This document shows, piece by piece, positions 36,087 through 45,842 of a stretch of 64,000 nucleotides of DNA (position 1 is the stretch's first letter; each line of letters opens with the position of its first letter). Both the position numbers and the translations under genes were made by a program. A model generated the notes under the pieces. That model worked only from the letters and a program-made list of their open reading frames with translations. It was not told the origin of the DNA and searched no databases. Origin of the DNA: Planococcus plakortidis (GTDB taxonomy: Bacteria; Bacillota; Bacilli; Bacillales_A; Planococcaceae); NCBI RefSeq assembly GCF_001687605.2, contig NZ_CP016539.2, positions 3,192,501-3,256,500 of the forward strand, given 5' to 3'.

Positions 36087-37289
36087 CTATAATGTGGAAT
36101 TGTCGGTAAGTTCAAGCTCGAATTCGAGCAATTCGCCGTTCCGGTATGCTTTTACTTGCAGCATATCGCCGATTTGCTTTTCGTTGTAAAGATGCTTGCG
36201 CAACTCGATAATGTCCCCGATTTCTTCTCCGTCCATCTCAACGATGACATCGTATTGGCGCATGCCCGCTTCATCCGCTGCAGAGGACGGCACCACCGAG
36301 CTGACAACGACGCCCGCCGTGATATCTTCCGTCAAATTCAATGTATCTTCACGGTATGTGCTCGGCACTTGCGCCAGATCAACGAGCGTGATGCCCATTG
36401 CCGGGCGCACCATTTCGCCTGTCGATTCAAGTTGGTTGATGACCGGCAGCGCCGAGTTGATCGGAATCGAGAACCCGATGCCTTCGACTTGCGAAGTGGC
36501 GATTTTCATCGAATTGATGCCGATCAATTGGCCCGCCAAATTGACGAGCGCGCCGCCGCTGTTGCCGGGATTGATCGCTGCATCCGTCTGCAAGACTTCC
36601 GCTTGCCAGTCTTCCGTTCCGTCGCCGTCCAGGTCGACCGGCACTGCCCGGTCAGTGCCTGATACAACACCACTTGTTACGGAACCCGAGAATTCAAGGC
36701 CGAGCGGGTTGCCGATCGCGATGACCGCTTCCCCGCGCTTCAGCGCATCCGAATCGCCTAGTTCCACGACGTCCTGTACTTTATCGTTGCTCATTTGGAG
36801 AACAGCCAGATCGGTCCAAATATCGCTGCCGACCACTTGCGCGTCGACTTTCGAGCCGTCCGCCAATGTCACTTCGATGCTATTGGCCCCATCGACGACG
36901 TGATGGTTCGTCACGACATATGCGGTATCGCCTTCGCTTTTATAGATGACGCCGGAACCCGTGCCGACTGCCTGTTCCTGGCTTTGCGAGAAGAAATCGC
37001 CGCCCGTCTGGAGATTCGACACGCCGACTACCGCGTCCGACGCCTCGTCGACCGCTTTCGTTACATCGGTGGTGATATCAAGTGACGCGCCTTGCTGTTC
37101 ACGGTTTTGCTGCTGGATCTGGGTGCCGGAATCCGCCGAATCAGTCCCCGGCAATAAGCCCGGAGCTTGCGAAAACAATAGCCACATCAACAGCGCCCCG
37201 ACCAATACGCCGAACACCCCCGCAAAGAAACTGCCCGCCCGGCTCGGCTTCGGCTGCCTGCCGTTCGGGGTTTGATTGTAATAACCCAT
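36087..37289 (-). CDS. htrA: HtrA-like (DegP/YycK) membrane-anchored serine protease
   Basis: Quality-control protease acting outside the membrane, about 400 residues. A membrane helix lies near 20-42, then a low-complexity Gln/Asp linker and the trypsin-like domain: His in TNHHVVDG near 129, Asp in DLAVLQM near 159, Ser in NPGNSGGAL near 240. A PDZ domain follows (about 300-390, SAADEAGMRQYDVIVEMDG). ATG 37289 (MGYYNQ) with GAGAGG upstream is preferred to ATG 37298; the choice is uncertain. It lies downstream of the wal operon, separated by repeats and a terminator. Confidence 0.93.
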   Translation of the reverse strand: MGYYNQTPNGRQPKPSRAGSFFAGVFGVLVGALLMWLLFSQAPGLLPGTDSADSGTQIQQQNREQQGASLDITTDVTKAVDEASDAVVGVSNLQTGGDFFSQSQEQAVGTGSGVIYKSEGDTAYVVTNHHVVDGANSIEVTLADGSKVDAQVVGSDIWTDLAVLQMSNDKVQDVVELGDSDALKRGEAVIAIGNPLGLEFSGSVTSGVVSGTDRAVPVDLDGDGTEDWQAEVLQTDAAINPGNSGGALVNLAGQLIGINSMKIATSQVEGIGFSIPINSALPVINQLESTGEMVRPAMGITLVDLAQVPSTYREDTLNLTEDITAGVVVSSVVPSSAADEAGMRQYDVIVEMDGEEIGDIIELRKHLYNEKQIGDMLQVKAYRNGELLEFELELTDNSTL

Positions 37290-37320
37290 AGCCTCCATCC
37301 TCTCCTATGTCTCTCTTTTT

Positions 37321-37348
37321 ATCATAAGATGTACCCGCCAAAATGCAA
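37321..37348 (-). promoter_or_regulatory. Probable htrA promoter
   Basis: Minus strand TTGCAT (37343-37348), 16-base spacer, TATGAT (37321-37326), about 30 bases before the start codon. Confidence 0.5.
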
Positions 37349-37540
37349 GCAATCCTCCCTGTATGAGCACGCTAGGAGGTTGTCATTCAACTTACTTTGT
37401 ACACTTTTTCACTGAGTAATTTGGCACAAGGCAGGTAGATGATGCACTCCAGCAACTTTTGCCCAATCACTGTGCTTTTTCAGCATAGAGATCTTTTTGA
37501 GCAAGCTTATAGAACCAATCCATGGTATTTCACCCTCACT

Positions 37541-37735
37541 CTAGCTGATGAAGATGGAAGCGGCGAATAAATGGGCGAAGTCACGCTGAGCACATTTATT
37601 TGCAACGCATCTGCATCGCAGATGTGGGAGCAACAGTTATCCGATGCCCTCGGCAGCTGACACCGCAATGTCCTGTCGCGCCAGCTGCATGACCCACATC
37701 CTGTGGGCCTGAAAGCGTCCGCTGGAATCGACAGC
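37541..37735. repeat. Intergenic repeat B0 with nested module
   Basis: It shares its left end (CTAGCTGATG, then GGAAGCGGCGA) and right end (GAAAGCGTCC) with B1 just downstream. In between lies a 70-bp segment (37563-37632) matching, in inverse orientation, the two-hairpin module of A1 and A3 (CGCATCTGC, GCAGATGTGGGAGCAA). Confidence 0.75.
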
Positions 37736-37760
37736 GTCACGAAATTTTTTATTCATTCCA

Positions 37761-37892
37761 CTAGCTGATGGGAGTGAAAGTGGCGACTCCGGGAGGATCA
37801 GCGAGACAATTGAGACCCTGGACTGAGCGCAGCGAGGGAAGCGGCTCAATGCGAGCCCTCCGGAAAGCGTCCACTTTCACGGACATCAGCGG
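37761..37892. repeat. Intergenic repeat B1
   Basis: MITE-like: the ends CTGATGGGAGTGAAAGTGG and CCACTTTCACGGACATCAG pair with three mismatches. The interior (GACTCCGGGAGGAT, GCGAGACAATTGAGACCCTG, GCGGCTCAATGCGAGCCCTCC) is nearly identical to B2 at 44.0 kb. No frame is conserved. The remainder of 37290-37966 shows no gene. Confidence 0.85.
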
Positions 37893-37903
37893 TTCAAAAA
37901 ATC

Positions 37904-37948
37904 TAAAAAAACTGTCCCAGTAGTCATCTTCATGACTTCTAGAACAGT
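37904..37948 (-). terminator. Terminator of the wal operon (after walJ)
   Basis: ACTGT...ACAGT and AGTCAT/ATGACT pair in one long stem with a four-base loop; seven T follow on the minus strand, 20 bases past the walJ stop. Confidence 0.85.
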
Positions 37949-37966
37949 CTCTCCTCTTACATCTAT

Positions 37967-38755
37967 TCACACCACAACCAAAGGCGTCGCCTCGGTCGGA
38001 GACGTATCGAACAAGTCGACGTAATCGCCGACGATGATGCCTTTTGTCTGCAGTGTCTGCTCGACGCTCATGCGCGCAAGGTCTTTCATATTGTTATCTT
38101 TGCTCAAATGCGACAAGTAGATGCGCGTCGGCTTCTCCGCCAGCACTTCTGACATCGCCACCGCCGCGTCTTCATTCGACACGTGCCCCACATCGCTCAG
38201 GATGCGCCGTTTGACCGACCACGGGTAGCGCCCCATCTGCAGCATGCCGATGTCGTGGTTGCTCTCAAACACATACGCATCGGACGCGCCGATGATGCCT
38301 TTCATGCGGTCGCTGACATAGCCCGTATCGGTGATCAGTGCAAGCTTCCTGCCGTTCTCATGGAACACATAGAACATCGGGTCCGCCGCATCATGCGACA
38401 CTCCGAACGATTCGATGTCGAGCCCGCCGAATGATTTCACCGTCTCCATATCGAAATGAAAACGCTGGTCGGCCGGGATCTCCCCGACCAGCCCGTCCAT
38501 CGCCGTCCAGGTCTTGGCATTGGCGTAAATCGGCACCTTATGCCGGCGAGCGGCAATGCCGAGCCCTTTAATATGATCGCTATGCTCATGGGTGACCAGA
38601 ATGCCGTCGAGCTTGCCCATATCGCGGCCGATGGAGGCGAATAACGACTCTAGTTTCTTGCCGCTGAGCCCCGCGTCCACTAGAAACGCATGCTCGTCGT
38701 TTTCTATATAGATGGCATTGCCAGTCGAACCACTGGCCAATACACTGAAGCGCAT
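37967..38755 (-). CDS. walJ: WalJ/YycJ metallo-beta-lactamase-fold hydrolase
   Basis: Last gene of the wal operon, 262 residues. The zinc-binding motif THEHSDH is near 55-61, with further ligands in GVSHDA and LSHLSKDN-like segments. Members act as 5'-3' exonucleases linking DNA repair and cell-wall signalling. The N-terminus [18 protein letters not shown] is typical. AAGGAGA precedes ATG 38755; the gene follows yycI after 13 bases. Confidence 0.94.
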   Translation of the reverse strand: MRFSVLASGSTGNAIYIENDEHAFLVDAGLSGKKLESLFASIGRDMGKLDGILVTHEHSDHIKGLGIAARRHKVPIYANAKTWTAMDGLVGEIPADQRFHFDMETVKSFGGLDIESFGVSHDAADPMFYVFHENGRKLALITDTGYVSDRMKGIIGASDAYVFESNHDIGMLQMGRYPWSVKRRILSDVGHVSNEDAAVAMSEVLAEKPTRIYLSHLSKDNNMKDLARMSVEQTLQTKGIIVGDYVDLFDTSPTEATPLVVV

Positions 38756-38768
38756 AGTTAAAATCTCC

Positions 38769-39572
38769 TTACTCTGCTGTTTCCTCGTTCTGTTTGTTCA
38801 GTTCAATGACACCGTCCTTGATGGCATTGACGAAATGATCCGCTTCCTCACCGTCTGAATCCTTCACGCGGATGCGCCAGGTCGGAACGAACATCTGCCG
38901 GTTCTCCGACACCTGCACATGCGTCGAGTAGCCAAGCTCGGCTTCCACAATGCGGCTGTTGGTCTCAAGCAGGCTCTTCTGATACAAGGTATGGATTGCC
39001 TGAAGCGGCGTGATCAATTTCTTCTGTTCTTCATTTTCGATGATATTGTTGAATAAAGTCTGCTCGAATCCGATGATCACATCGTTCTCGTCCCAGAACA
39101 CGGTCAACTGGCCGCCTTTGCTGTGGAATAGCGGAATGCCAGTGATCTGCTGGAAAAAGACAGCCTGGTTCTGGTCTTCATCGATTTTCCACAATGTATA
39201 TTCCGAACTTTCAGGGACTTCCTCTTCAATGAATGCCTGAAGGGCTTCCTCTTTCTCGCCTTCGATGGCGACCGGTTCCTCATATGTGACTTGCAACATG
39301 CGGTCTTCCAGGACATTGACGATGCCGTCGATGTCGAGTTCGGTTTCGGCGAACGATTTCGATTCGCCCCGTACATACGGTTTATCTTCCGATGAATCCG
39401 GCAGGGCCGAATAGGTAATATTATCGCCGCGCAATTTTTCATCGATGGTCGATTCCGGAAGCAGCTCGATCCGTTCCGCTTCCGTGTAGCGGTCGATATA
39501 AAGCGAATATAAGAAAACATTCAGGATCGAAAAGACGATGATGAAAATGGTTTTTGTTTTACTCCAATCCAA
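38769..39572 (-). CDS. yycI: YycI (WalI), membrane regulator of WalK
   Basis: A 267-residue protein with one N-terminal membrane helix ([18 protein letters not shown]) and an extracytoplasmic domain. With YycH it forms a complex that modulates WalK activity. The start is TTG 39572, which overlaps yycH by 14 bases and is preceded by GGAGGGG. The fold region [25 protein letters not shown] in the second half is typical of the family, quoted here only as a position marker near 193-217. Confidence 0.93.
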   Translation of the reverse strand: MDWSKTKTIFIIVFSILNVFLYSLYIDRYTEAERIELLPESTIDEKLRGDNITYSALPDSSEDKPYVRGESKSFAETELDIDGIVNVLEDRMLQVTYEEPVAIEGEKEEALQAFIEEEVPESSEYTLWKIDEDQNQAVFFQQITGIPLFHSKGGQLTVFWDENDVIIGFEQTLFNNIIENEEQKKLITPLQAIHTLYQKSLLETNSRIVEAELGYSTHVQVSENRQMFVPTWRIRVKDSDGEEADHFVNAIKDGVIELNKQNEETAE

Positions 39573-40884
39573 GTTTCACCCCTCCTACCGATTCGTCAGA
39601 TAGCCGTGTCCATTTGCCATTCGATTTATAATACCAAGCCGGTTGGAACGTAATCAAGGGTTCTTCCTCAGTCAATTCGTAGCCGATCGCCACCCCTTCG
39701 ATCGTCGATAAGTCCATATCGAGCCGTGACAAAGCTTTCAGGACCGTTTCGCCGGACGCCATCTCCACCGTGCGGGTTTCTGCCACTGAATCGAGCAAAT
39801 AGGTCGGTCGGCTGTAGCGGAACGCCTGCTCGACACCGTTGTACAGGCCCCACTCGACGTCAAGGCTCACGGCCGTCGTATTGCTGAAGACAGGCGAGCC
39901 GTCGAAGAACAATTGATAGCTGATTTGCTGGTTGGCCGATTTCATGCCGAAATAGACATATTGGTCGGTCCATCCGCCATGTTCGTTGACGAAATTGACC
40001 GAGTTGAAGACGAGATCGGACGGAATCGCAGGGTCGGACGTTTCTGCTTTTGGCTGGACATAATTGATGCTTTTCTGGCTTTCCAATTCGCGCATGATGG
40101 CACCCGAATCGTCCGTGAATTCCTCACTTTGCAGATCTCCCGCAAACTTAGCGGTCGGGCTGTCCATGATGGCGTCCGCAAAAGTGGAAGCCGAAGTTTC
40201 CTCTAGCAGGTAATCAAAGCTCGTTCTCTCTACCGGTCCTTCCGGCACGAATATCGGCAAGATGCCAACATCTGGGTCTGTAACATACCGGTCATATTCT
40301 TCCGATTGTTGCACATAATCGCCGCGGAAGGCCAATAGCTCCGTTTCCGCTACTTGTGCTTCATAAATCCGGCCGGAACCGGTATTGATGAAGTAAATGA
40401 CGGAATCAGGGTCATCCTCTGACCCCCATTCCACGACGACGCGGTTAAAGGTCGATTCCGGCAAGTTATTGTCGGTGATGTCCATGATGACGTCGAACAC
40501 CGGAAACGGCACGGCACCCGGATAATACAGCACGGTGCGCCCCGGCTCTTGTAAATATTGCTTCAGCACTTCAGGGCCTGCCTCTTCTTCGAATAGCTGG
40601 ACATCGGAAATTGTCCATTGCTGGATGGTTTCCAGCATTGCCTCGATGTCGGCCCGGGAGAACGTGCCGGTCACTTTATCTTCGTGGTGATACAGCACTT
40701 TCACCGGGCGGACGACTTCATCCGCACTGCGTTTATCCCCGATCGAAACATCCACTTGTGTAGGGGTTTCAATCTCCTGGAGCGATGGGGTGAACGTCCA
40801 AATGGTGAAAGTCAGCGCCAGGCTGAGCAGGATCAGGAGAAATAAGGCAACGGATTTTACATGCTCCAAATATTTCAATCCCAT
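39559..40884 (-). CDS. yycH: YycH (WalH), membrane regulator of WalK
   Basis: A 441-residue protein with one N-terminal helix (about 9-30) and a large extracytoplasmic region. It works with YycI to set WalK activity; the transmembrane helix contacts the kinase. ATG 40884 follows GGAGGTGA and overlaps the walK stop by 10 bases. The product is acidic, as for exported domains. Gene order walR-walK-yycH-yycI-walJ is intact. Confidence 0.94.
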   Translation of the reverse strand: MGLKYLEHVKSVALFLLILLSLALTFTIWTFTPSLQEIETPTQVDVSIGDKRSADEVVRPVKVLYHHEDKVTGTFSRADIEAMLETIQQWTISDVQLFEEEAGPEVLKQYLQEPGRTVLYYPGAVPFPVFDVIMDITDNNLPESTFNRVVVEWGSEDDPDSVIYFINTGSGRIYEAQVAETELLAFRGDYVQQSEEYDRYVTDPDVGILPIFVPEGPVERTSFDYLLEETSASTFADAIMDSPTAKFAGDLQSEEFTDDSGAIMRELESQKSINYVQPKAETSDPAIPSDLVFNSVNFVNEHGGWTDQYVYFGMKSANQQISYQLFFDGSPVFSNTTAVSLDVEWGLYNGVEQAFRYSRPTYLLDSVAETRTVEMASGETVLKALSRLDMDLSTIEGVAIGYELTEEEPLITFQPAWYYKSNGKWTRLSDESVGGVKLGLE

Positions 40885-42701
40885 TCACCTCCATCATCGA
40901 TTTCATATGGCAAGGTGAAATAAATTGAAGTCCCTTTGCCGTACTGGCTTTCTGCCCAAATTTTGCCGCCGTGGGCATTGATCATTTCCTTTGAAATCGC
41001 AAGGCCCAGCCCCGTTCCGCCCATGGCGCGCGAACGCGCACGGTCGACGCGGTAGAAGCGGTCGAAAATGCGGTCGACGTTTTCTTTCGGGATGCCCATC
41101 CCTTCATCGCTGATCGAGACGAGCAATTCGCCTTCAGCCTCACGGACAGAAAAGCGGATCTTGCCGCCCTCCGGTGAATATTTCAAGGCATTGGAAATGA
41201 TATTATCGATGACTTGCGTCAATTTATCGGTATCGATTTCCACGAAATACTGCGCTTTCGGCACGTTGCGTTCGAACGACACATTCTGTGATTTCGACAT
41301 TTCAAAACGGTCGATGATGCGATTGAAGAAGACGCCGAATTCGACCATTTCGCGGCTCAAGTCCGCTTCGCTGGAATCCATCTTCGACAGTTTCAGCAAA
41401 TCGTTGACGAGGCGGATCATCCGCTCGGTTTCGGTTTGCGTCACATTCAGGAAATTCGGCGCGAGATCCGGATCCTGCCAGGCACCATCGGCGAGCGCCT
41501 CCAAATAGCTGCGCATTGTCGTAAGCGGTGTCCGCAGTTCATGCGATACGTTCGCCACGAATTCACGGCGCTCCATATCGATCTTCTCCTGCTCCGTATT
41601 ATCGTGCAGGACGGCGATCAAGCCGTTGACAAACCCGGTCTCTTTTTGGATGACCGAGAAAGTCGTCCGCAGAAGCGTCGCTTGATCTTGCGAGCTGATA
41701 TCAAGCGTGATCGCATCGCGCATGTCGATCAAGTCTTCGAATGTATAGGATTCGTCCAGGCCGAGCACCGTGGTGACCGGCCGGTTGATGACTGTTTCAC
41801 GTGAAACATTCAATAGATGCAAAGCCGGTTCGTTGATCAAGATGATGCGCCCTCTGCGGTCGGTCGATAGGACACCGTCTGTCATATTGGCAAGCACCGA
41901 AGCGAGTTTTCGCCGCTCGCTTTCCGTCGACTGCTGGGATTCCTGCAGCCGGTTCGTCAAATGGTTAAAGGCCCGGGCAAGCTGGCCGATTTCATCTTCG
42001 CTGTACACGCGAACTTTACGCGAGAAATTGCCTTTTGCCATCGCCTGTGCCTGCCTGCGCATATCTGCGATCGGCCGTGAGATCGTCTGCGCAACCAATA
42101 CGCCAAGCACAGCCGTGATGACCAGGGAAATGGCTGTCCCAACCAGCAAAATCGAGTTGATGGTATCCATCTGGTCATAGACGTTCTCGACTTCCGCCTT
42201 GACGTACAAGGTGCCGAGCATCTCGCCTCCGACCGCCGTGATCGGCAAGGTTCGGACCCATACCCGCTCTTCAAGGCTTCCATCCACGTAAGTTTGTTCC
42301 AATGGGGTCTCCCCAATGATGGAGCGGCGGATCTGGTCGTCTGTCGAACGCTGGCCGACCAGCGACTGGTTCTCGCCGAGAGACGTCCCTAAAATCCGGT
42401 AGCGGTTGTCTACGACGCGGATTTCATTGATGTCCTGCGAATTAAAATTAGAAAGGACCGACCGCAAGCTCTGCTCGACGGTCAGATCCTCATCGGTCCG
42501 GTTGCGGATCATTTCCTCCCGTACGCTGAATTCGATGATTTCCATCCGGTCTCTAATCGAATCCTCGAAATTCCCGCGCAGCGTTCCTTCGAGCTGTTCG
42601 GAGAAATAAAGGCCGATGATCTGCATCGCCAGCAGGATCAGCAAAATATAAATCAGCACAAATTTCACATGGATCGACTTAAAAAAACTGGTTTTCAGCA
42701 T
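40875..42701 (-). CDS. walK: Cell-wall sensor histidine kinase WalK
   Basis: Essential kinase controlling peptidoglycan hydrolases, 608 residues. Helix one is near 11-31, an extracytoplasmic Cache/PAS domain lies between 32 and 180, helix two near 183-203, HAMP near 204-256, a cytoplasmic PAS near 265-330, the phospho-acceptor His in VSHELRTPL near 388, and ATP-binding motifs NALKY, GMGIP and GTGLGLAI. AGGAG lies in the walR 3' end before ATG 42701. A perfect parS site is embedded in the PAS-coding region. Confidence 0.97.
   Translation of the reverse strand: MLKTSFFKSIHVKFVLIYILLILLAMQIIGLYFSEQLEGTLRGNFEDSIRDRMEIIEFSVREEMIRNRTDEDLTVEQSLRSVLSNFNSQDINEIRVVDNRYRILGTSLGENQSLVGQRSTDDQIRRSIIGETPLEQTYVDGSLEERVWVRTLPITAVGGEMLGTLYVKAEVENVYDQMDTINSILLVGTAISLVITAVLGVLVAQTISRPIADMRRQAQAMAKGNFSRKVRVYSEDEIGQLARAFNHLTNRLQESQQSTESERRKLASVLANMTDGVLSTDRRGRIILINEPALHLLNVSRETVINRPVTTVLGLDESYTFEDLIDMRDAITLDISSQDQATLLRTTFSVIQKETGFVNGLIAVLHDNTEQEKIDMERREFVANVSHELRTPLTTMRSYLEALADGAWQDPDLAPNFLNVTQTETERMIRLVNDLLKLSKMDSSEADLSREMVEFGVFFNRIIDRFEMSKSQNVSFERNVPKAQYFVEIDTDKLTQVIDNIISNALKYSPEGGKIRFSVREAEGELLVSISDEGMGIPKENVDRIFDRFYRVDRARSRAMGGTGLGLAISKEMINAHGGKIWAESQYGKGTSIYFTLPYEIDDGGEWD
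41793..41808. other. parS site, perfect match, inside walK
   Basis: TGTTTCACGTGAAACA equals the Bacillales parS consensus over all 16 bases. It lies in codons for FNVSRETVI of WalK. Confidence 0.9.
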
Positions 42702-42706
42702 TCAAC

Positions 42707-43414
42707 TTACTCCTGTTCAGGGTTCCGCAGGTAGTAGCCGACGCCGCGACGCGTCACGATCCACGCCGGGTGACTCGGATTGTCCTCGATTTTTTCACGC
42801 AAGCGGCGAATCGTGACGTCCACTGTCCGCACATCGCCGAAATAATCATAGCCCCATACCGTCTGCAGCAAATGTTCACGTGTCATCACTTGCCCGATAT
42901 GCTTCGCCAAATAATGCAAAAGCTCGAATTCGCGATGGGTCAATTCGATCGTCTCTTCGCGCTTCAACACCAAATATGCATCCGGCTGGATTGTCAACGC
43001 CCCCACCTGGATGTCGTTCGAGCCTGCGCCTTCCTCTTCTGCCGGCACGACGTTCTGGCGCCTCAGATTCGCTTTGACGCGCGCAATCAATTCACGCGTC
43101 GAAAACGGCTTCGTGACATAATCATCCGCCCCGAGCTCAAGCCCGAGCACTTTGTCGATCTCTGAGTCCTTCGCCGTCAGCATGATGATCGGAAAATCGA
43201 ACTTCTTGCGCACTTCCCGGCACACTTCCATGCCATCGCGGTTCGGCAGCATGATGTCGAGCAGCATCAAGTCCGGCTGGATCTCTTCCGCCACTTTGAT
43301 CGCCTCATCGCCATCATAAGCCACTACCACATTAAAGCCTTCTTTTTTCAAATTAAATTGCAGGATGTCCGCGATCGGCTTCTCATCATCCACAACCAAT
43401 ATCGTTTTATTCAT
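42707..43414 (-). CDS. walR: Cell-wall response regulator WalR
   Basis: Essential OmpR-family regulator of autolysin and cell-wall genes, 235 residues. The receiver has DDE near 9-11, phospho-Asp in LMLLDIMLP near 53 and Lys in YVTKPFS near 102. The winged-helix domain ([33 protein letters not shown]) is complete. GGGGGAGAAG precedes ATG 43414. It is first in the operon. About 790 bp upstream carry no gene but hold repeats B2 and C4. Confidence 0.97.
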   Translation of the reverse strand: MNKTILVVDDEKPIADILQFNLKKEGFNVVVAYDGDEAIKVAEEIQPDLMLLDIMLPNRDGMEVCREVRKKFDFPIIMLTAKDSEIDKVLGLELGADDYVTKPFSTRELIARVKANLRRQNVVPAEEEGAGSNDIQVGALTIQPDAYLVLKREETIELTHREFELLHYLAKHIGQVMTREHLLQTVWGYDYFGDVRTVDVTIRRLREKIEDNPSHPAWIVTRRGVGYYLRNPEQE

Positions 43415-43635
43415 CTATCTTCTCCCCCTCTGCGTCCCAATTGTTCCACATGTACCTAGCCGTTTTGACATTCTTTGCTATCCTTTACTTTATCATTATT
43501 TCAACCATTTCGCACCTTTGGGTGGTCCCAGCAGGGCTCAGCGGCGAACGGGTTCTAGAGGCGTAAAAGCCTGGCGATGATAGCGAGGGATTTCGTGTAG
43601 ACATGTTTCTGCGTGTTAATTAAGCATCTTATTGG

Positions 43636-43812
43636 TCTTCGCCGCCCTGCTTTGGGTTGGCCTCCTGCCATAAGCCAGGAAGAACACCTGTCTTACGGCA
43701 TCGGCTCACCCTTTTACGCTGGGCGGCTTAAAGATTTCATTGAGTCGAATGTGTTTAGGCAGTTCAGCCTCTGTAGTCAGTTGCCGGCTAGTTGGGGAAT
43801 CGCTTCCTGAGA
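43636..43812. repeat. Long-hairpin repeat C4 (single copy)
   Basis: It aligns with the tandem units at 52.2-53.0 kb: GCCGCCCTGCTTTGGGT, CTGCCATAAGCCAGG, CCTGTCTTACGGCATCGG and GGGAATCGCTTCC. The outer arms GCCGCC/GGCGGC and inner arms TAAGCCAGG/CCTGTCTTA can form one long hairpin. It lies upstream of walR. Confidence 0.85.
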
Positions 43813-43953
43813 TTCGGTGTCTGACTGATAGGTGTTTGAATCGAATATCTTGTTAGAAGATGAGGACTGAAAATCGTATTTCCTTTGATCTGCATGTTGT
43901 GAGCTACAAAATATGAAGTATTTTCATGTTTTCTGTTAAATGGGAAGAAGAAA

Positions 43954-44110
43954 TTCGCTCTCCTTCTAAAACTGGAGACGGAGTGAAAGGGGCCGACTCC
44001 GGGAGGATTAGCGAGACAATTGAGACCCTGCAGGAGCGTAGCGACGAAGCGGCTCAATGCGAGCCCTCCGGAAAGCGTGCCCCTGAAACGCAGTCGAAGA
44101 GCGGAAGCTT
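43954..44110. repeat. Intergenic repeat B2
   Basis: The interior matches B1 (GACTCCGGGAGGATTAGCGA, GCTCAATGCGAGCCCTCCGG). The ends resemble B3 (AGTGAAAGGGGC; CGCAGTCGAAGAGCGGAAGC). AGGGGC/GCCCCT and GGAGGG/CCCTCC segments can pair. It lies just downstream of the M23 peptidase terminator. Confidence 0.85.
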
Positions 44111-44163
44111 TTCTAATCAACCCTTTCAAACTATCCCACAAGCTATCTATTTGAAGTACACAT

Positions 44164-44192
44164 AAAAAAAGCTCCCAGCTAGCTGGCAGCTT
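44164..44192 (-). terminator. Terminator of the M23 peptidase gene
   Basis: GCTCCCAGCTAGCTGGCAGC, a stem with one mismatch and a palindromic top, followed on the minus strand by seven T. Confidence 0.85.
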
Positions 44193-44201
44193 CTTGATCG
44201 T

Positions 44202-45488
44202 TTATTTCTTCACATAATCCAATGGGTCGCGGTCCTGGCCTTTATAGGAAAGCTCGAAATGCAGGTGGATGCCTGTAGAGCGACCTGTCGTCCCCATATC
44301 GCCGAGTTTCGTATGCGGGGACACTTTATCGCCCACCTTGACGTCAATCGACGACAGATGCGCATAGATCGTCTCATAGCCGTTCTTATGGTCGACGACG
44401 ACGCGGTTGCCGAATGTGCCGGCTGCCCCCGCTTTGGTCACCGTCCCGTGGTCTGCCGAGACGATATCAAGCGTATCGGGCCGCGCGATGTCGATGCCTT
44501 TATGGGCACGCCCCCAGCGCTGGCCTTTCTTGCTCGACACGTAGCCGCCGTCTGCCGGCCACGTGAATTCGCCTGTGCCGACGCCCGGCAATTTCTTGTC
44601 GCCTTCGAGGATGATCTTGTCGACCGGCTCTTTCAGGATTTTCTCCCTCGTTTCGGAACGGCCGACGCGTTCGCCGTTAACTTCGCGTACAGCGTAACTC
44701 ACCGCTTTTTCGCCGCGCTTGCCTTTTTGGCCGACTTCCGTTTCGCCGATATAGACGTCCTTGCTGTCTTTCTCGACCGTTTCGTACGGCATTTTCTTCA
44801 AAGCTTTTTCGGCTTTATTGACGAGCACGTCCACGCCGAGCTCCTCCGTCACATGCTTCGCGGCTTGTTTCGGCTCCATCACTTGTTTCGGGTCGATCTG
44901 TTTCGATAAGCCGTTGACCGGTTCCGAGAAGGAAATGCTGGTGATGCGCGATTCGCCGGCTTTCAGCTCGGGCAGTTCCGCCTCGTCTTGCTGCTCGCCG
45001 AATTGCTTGAGTTCTTCTTCCGATAATGCCGTTTCTTTCATGAGCCGGACGGTTTCTTCATAGGCTTTTCGGTCTTTTACGTAAACCGCCGCTTCTCCGT
45101 CGACTTGCAGGGCGAATGCTTCGGCCTTCACCTCTAATTGCTCGTCCAGCTGATTGATGACGGCTTCATCGTCTGTCCGGCTGGAAGCTACGGCTTGTTC
45201 GGTTAAAATATTCAGCCCTTCACTTGGCGCAAGGCGCAAATGATCATAGTCGCCCGAGGCCGTTTTTAGTTTCTCGTCGATCAATGCATCGATCGGCGCA
45301 TCGTCCGAGACAGCGCCGAGGTAACTTTTGTCGTGATATATATGATAAACCGGCTCCAGGTGTTGCGGTTCATTCGGTTCGGCAAAAATCGTGTTGGCGC
45401 CGAATGCACTGGCAGCCAACACGAGGGCGGTCCCGATTTTCCATTTGCGCAGTTTCAATTGGTCATGGTTCTGGTGTTTCGCGTTCAT
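44202..45488 (-). CDS. G5-domain M23 peptidoglycan endopeptidase
   Basis: Exported cell-wall hydrolase, 428 residues. A signal peptide covers about 15-36 (ALVLAASAFGANTIFA). A long helical region follows, then a G5 domain near 230-290 and the LytM/M23 domain at 305-428. Zinc ligands are His and Asp in HKGIDI, and His in HLHFEL; YAHLSSI carries the catalytic His. It likely cuts peptide cross-bridges. A perfect WalR box sits about 105 bp upstream, and the gene is next to walRK, which fits membership of the WalR regulon. Confidence 0.92.
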   Translation of the reverse strand: MNAKHQNHDQLKLRKWKIGTALVLAASAFGANTIFAEPNEPQHLEPVYHIYHDKSYLGAVSDDAPIDALIDEKLKTASGDYDHLRLAPSEGLNILTEQAVASSRTDDEAVINQLDEQLEVKAEAFALQVDGEAAVYVKDRKAYEETVRLMKETALSEEELKQFGEQQDEAELPELKAGESRITSISFSEPVNGLSKQIDPKQVMEPKQAAKHVTEELGVDVLVNKAEKALKKMPYETVEKDSKDVYIGETEVGQKGKRGEKAVSYAVREVNGERVGRSETREKILKEPVDKIILEGDKKLPGVGTGEFTWPADGGYVSSKKGQRWGRAHKGIDIARPDTLDIVSADHGTVTKAGAAGTFGNRVVVDHKNGYETIYAHLSSIDVKVGDKVSPHTKLGDMGTTGRSTGIHLHFELSYKGQDRDPLDYVKK

Positions 45489-45592
45489 GGTGCGTGTCGT
45501 GCTCCTTTCTTACTCCCATCGCGGGGTCTTCCGTTTTTTCAACTTCCCCACTCTACCACATCCCTTTTCCAAAGCTCACCAGATAAACTCAT

Positions 45593-45609
45593 TGTTACAG
45601 AAGTGTTAT
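45593..45609. promoter_or_regulatory. WalR-binding box upstream of the M23 peptidase
   Basis: TGTTAC-AGAAG-TGTTAT fits the WalR direct-repeat consensus TGTWAH-N5-TGTWAH at every position. It reads on the plus strand while the gene is on the minus strand. The remaining bases of 45489-45790 show no gene. Confidence 0.7.
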
Positions 45610-45791
45610 GTGCCATACAGTATTATCCATTTATAGTCATTATTTTCTTTAATTCTACAAATGAAGGCAAAAAACTTATGATTTTTGCCCTTTTTCCCCA
45701 TTTATTCATCATTTTCTGTGACCTTATTGTCATAAAGCACATAAAGCGCCTGAGACGGTCTTTGAATTTATGGCGAATTTGTAGCAAACGC

Positions 45792-45830
45792 AAAAAAGCC
45801 ACCGCTCTCTTAATAAAGAGGCAGTGGCTT
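45792..45830 (-). terminator. purA terminator
   Basis: AAGCCACCGCTCTCTT pairs with AAGAGGCAGTGGCTT with small bulges; six T follow on the minus strand. Confidence 0.88.
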
Positions 45831-45842
45831 GTGGGTATTCGC

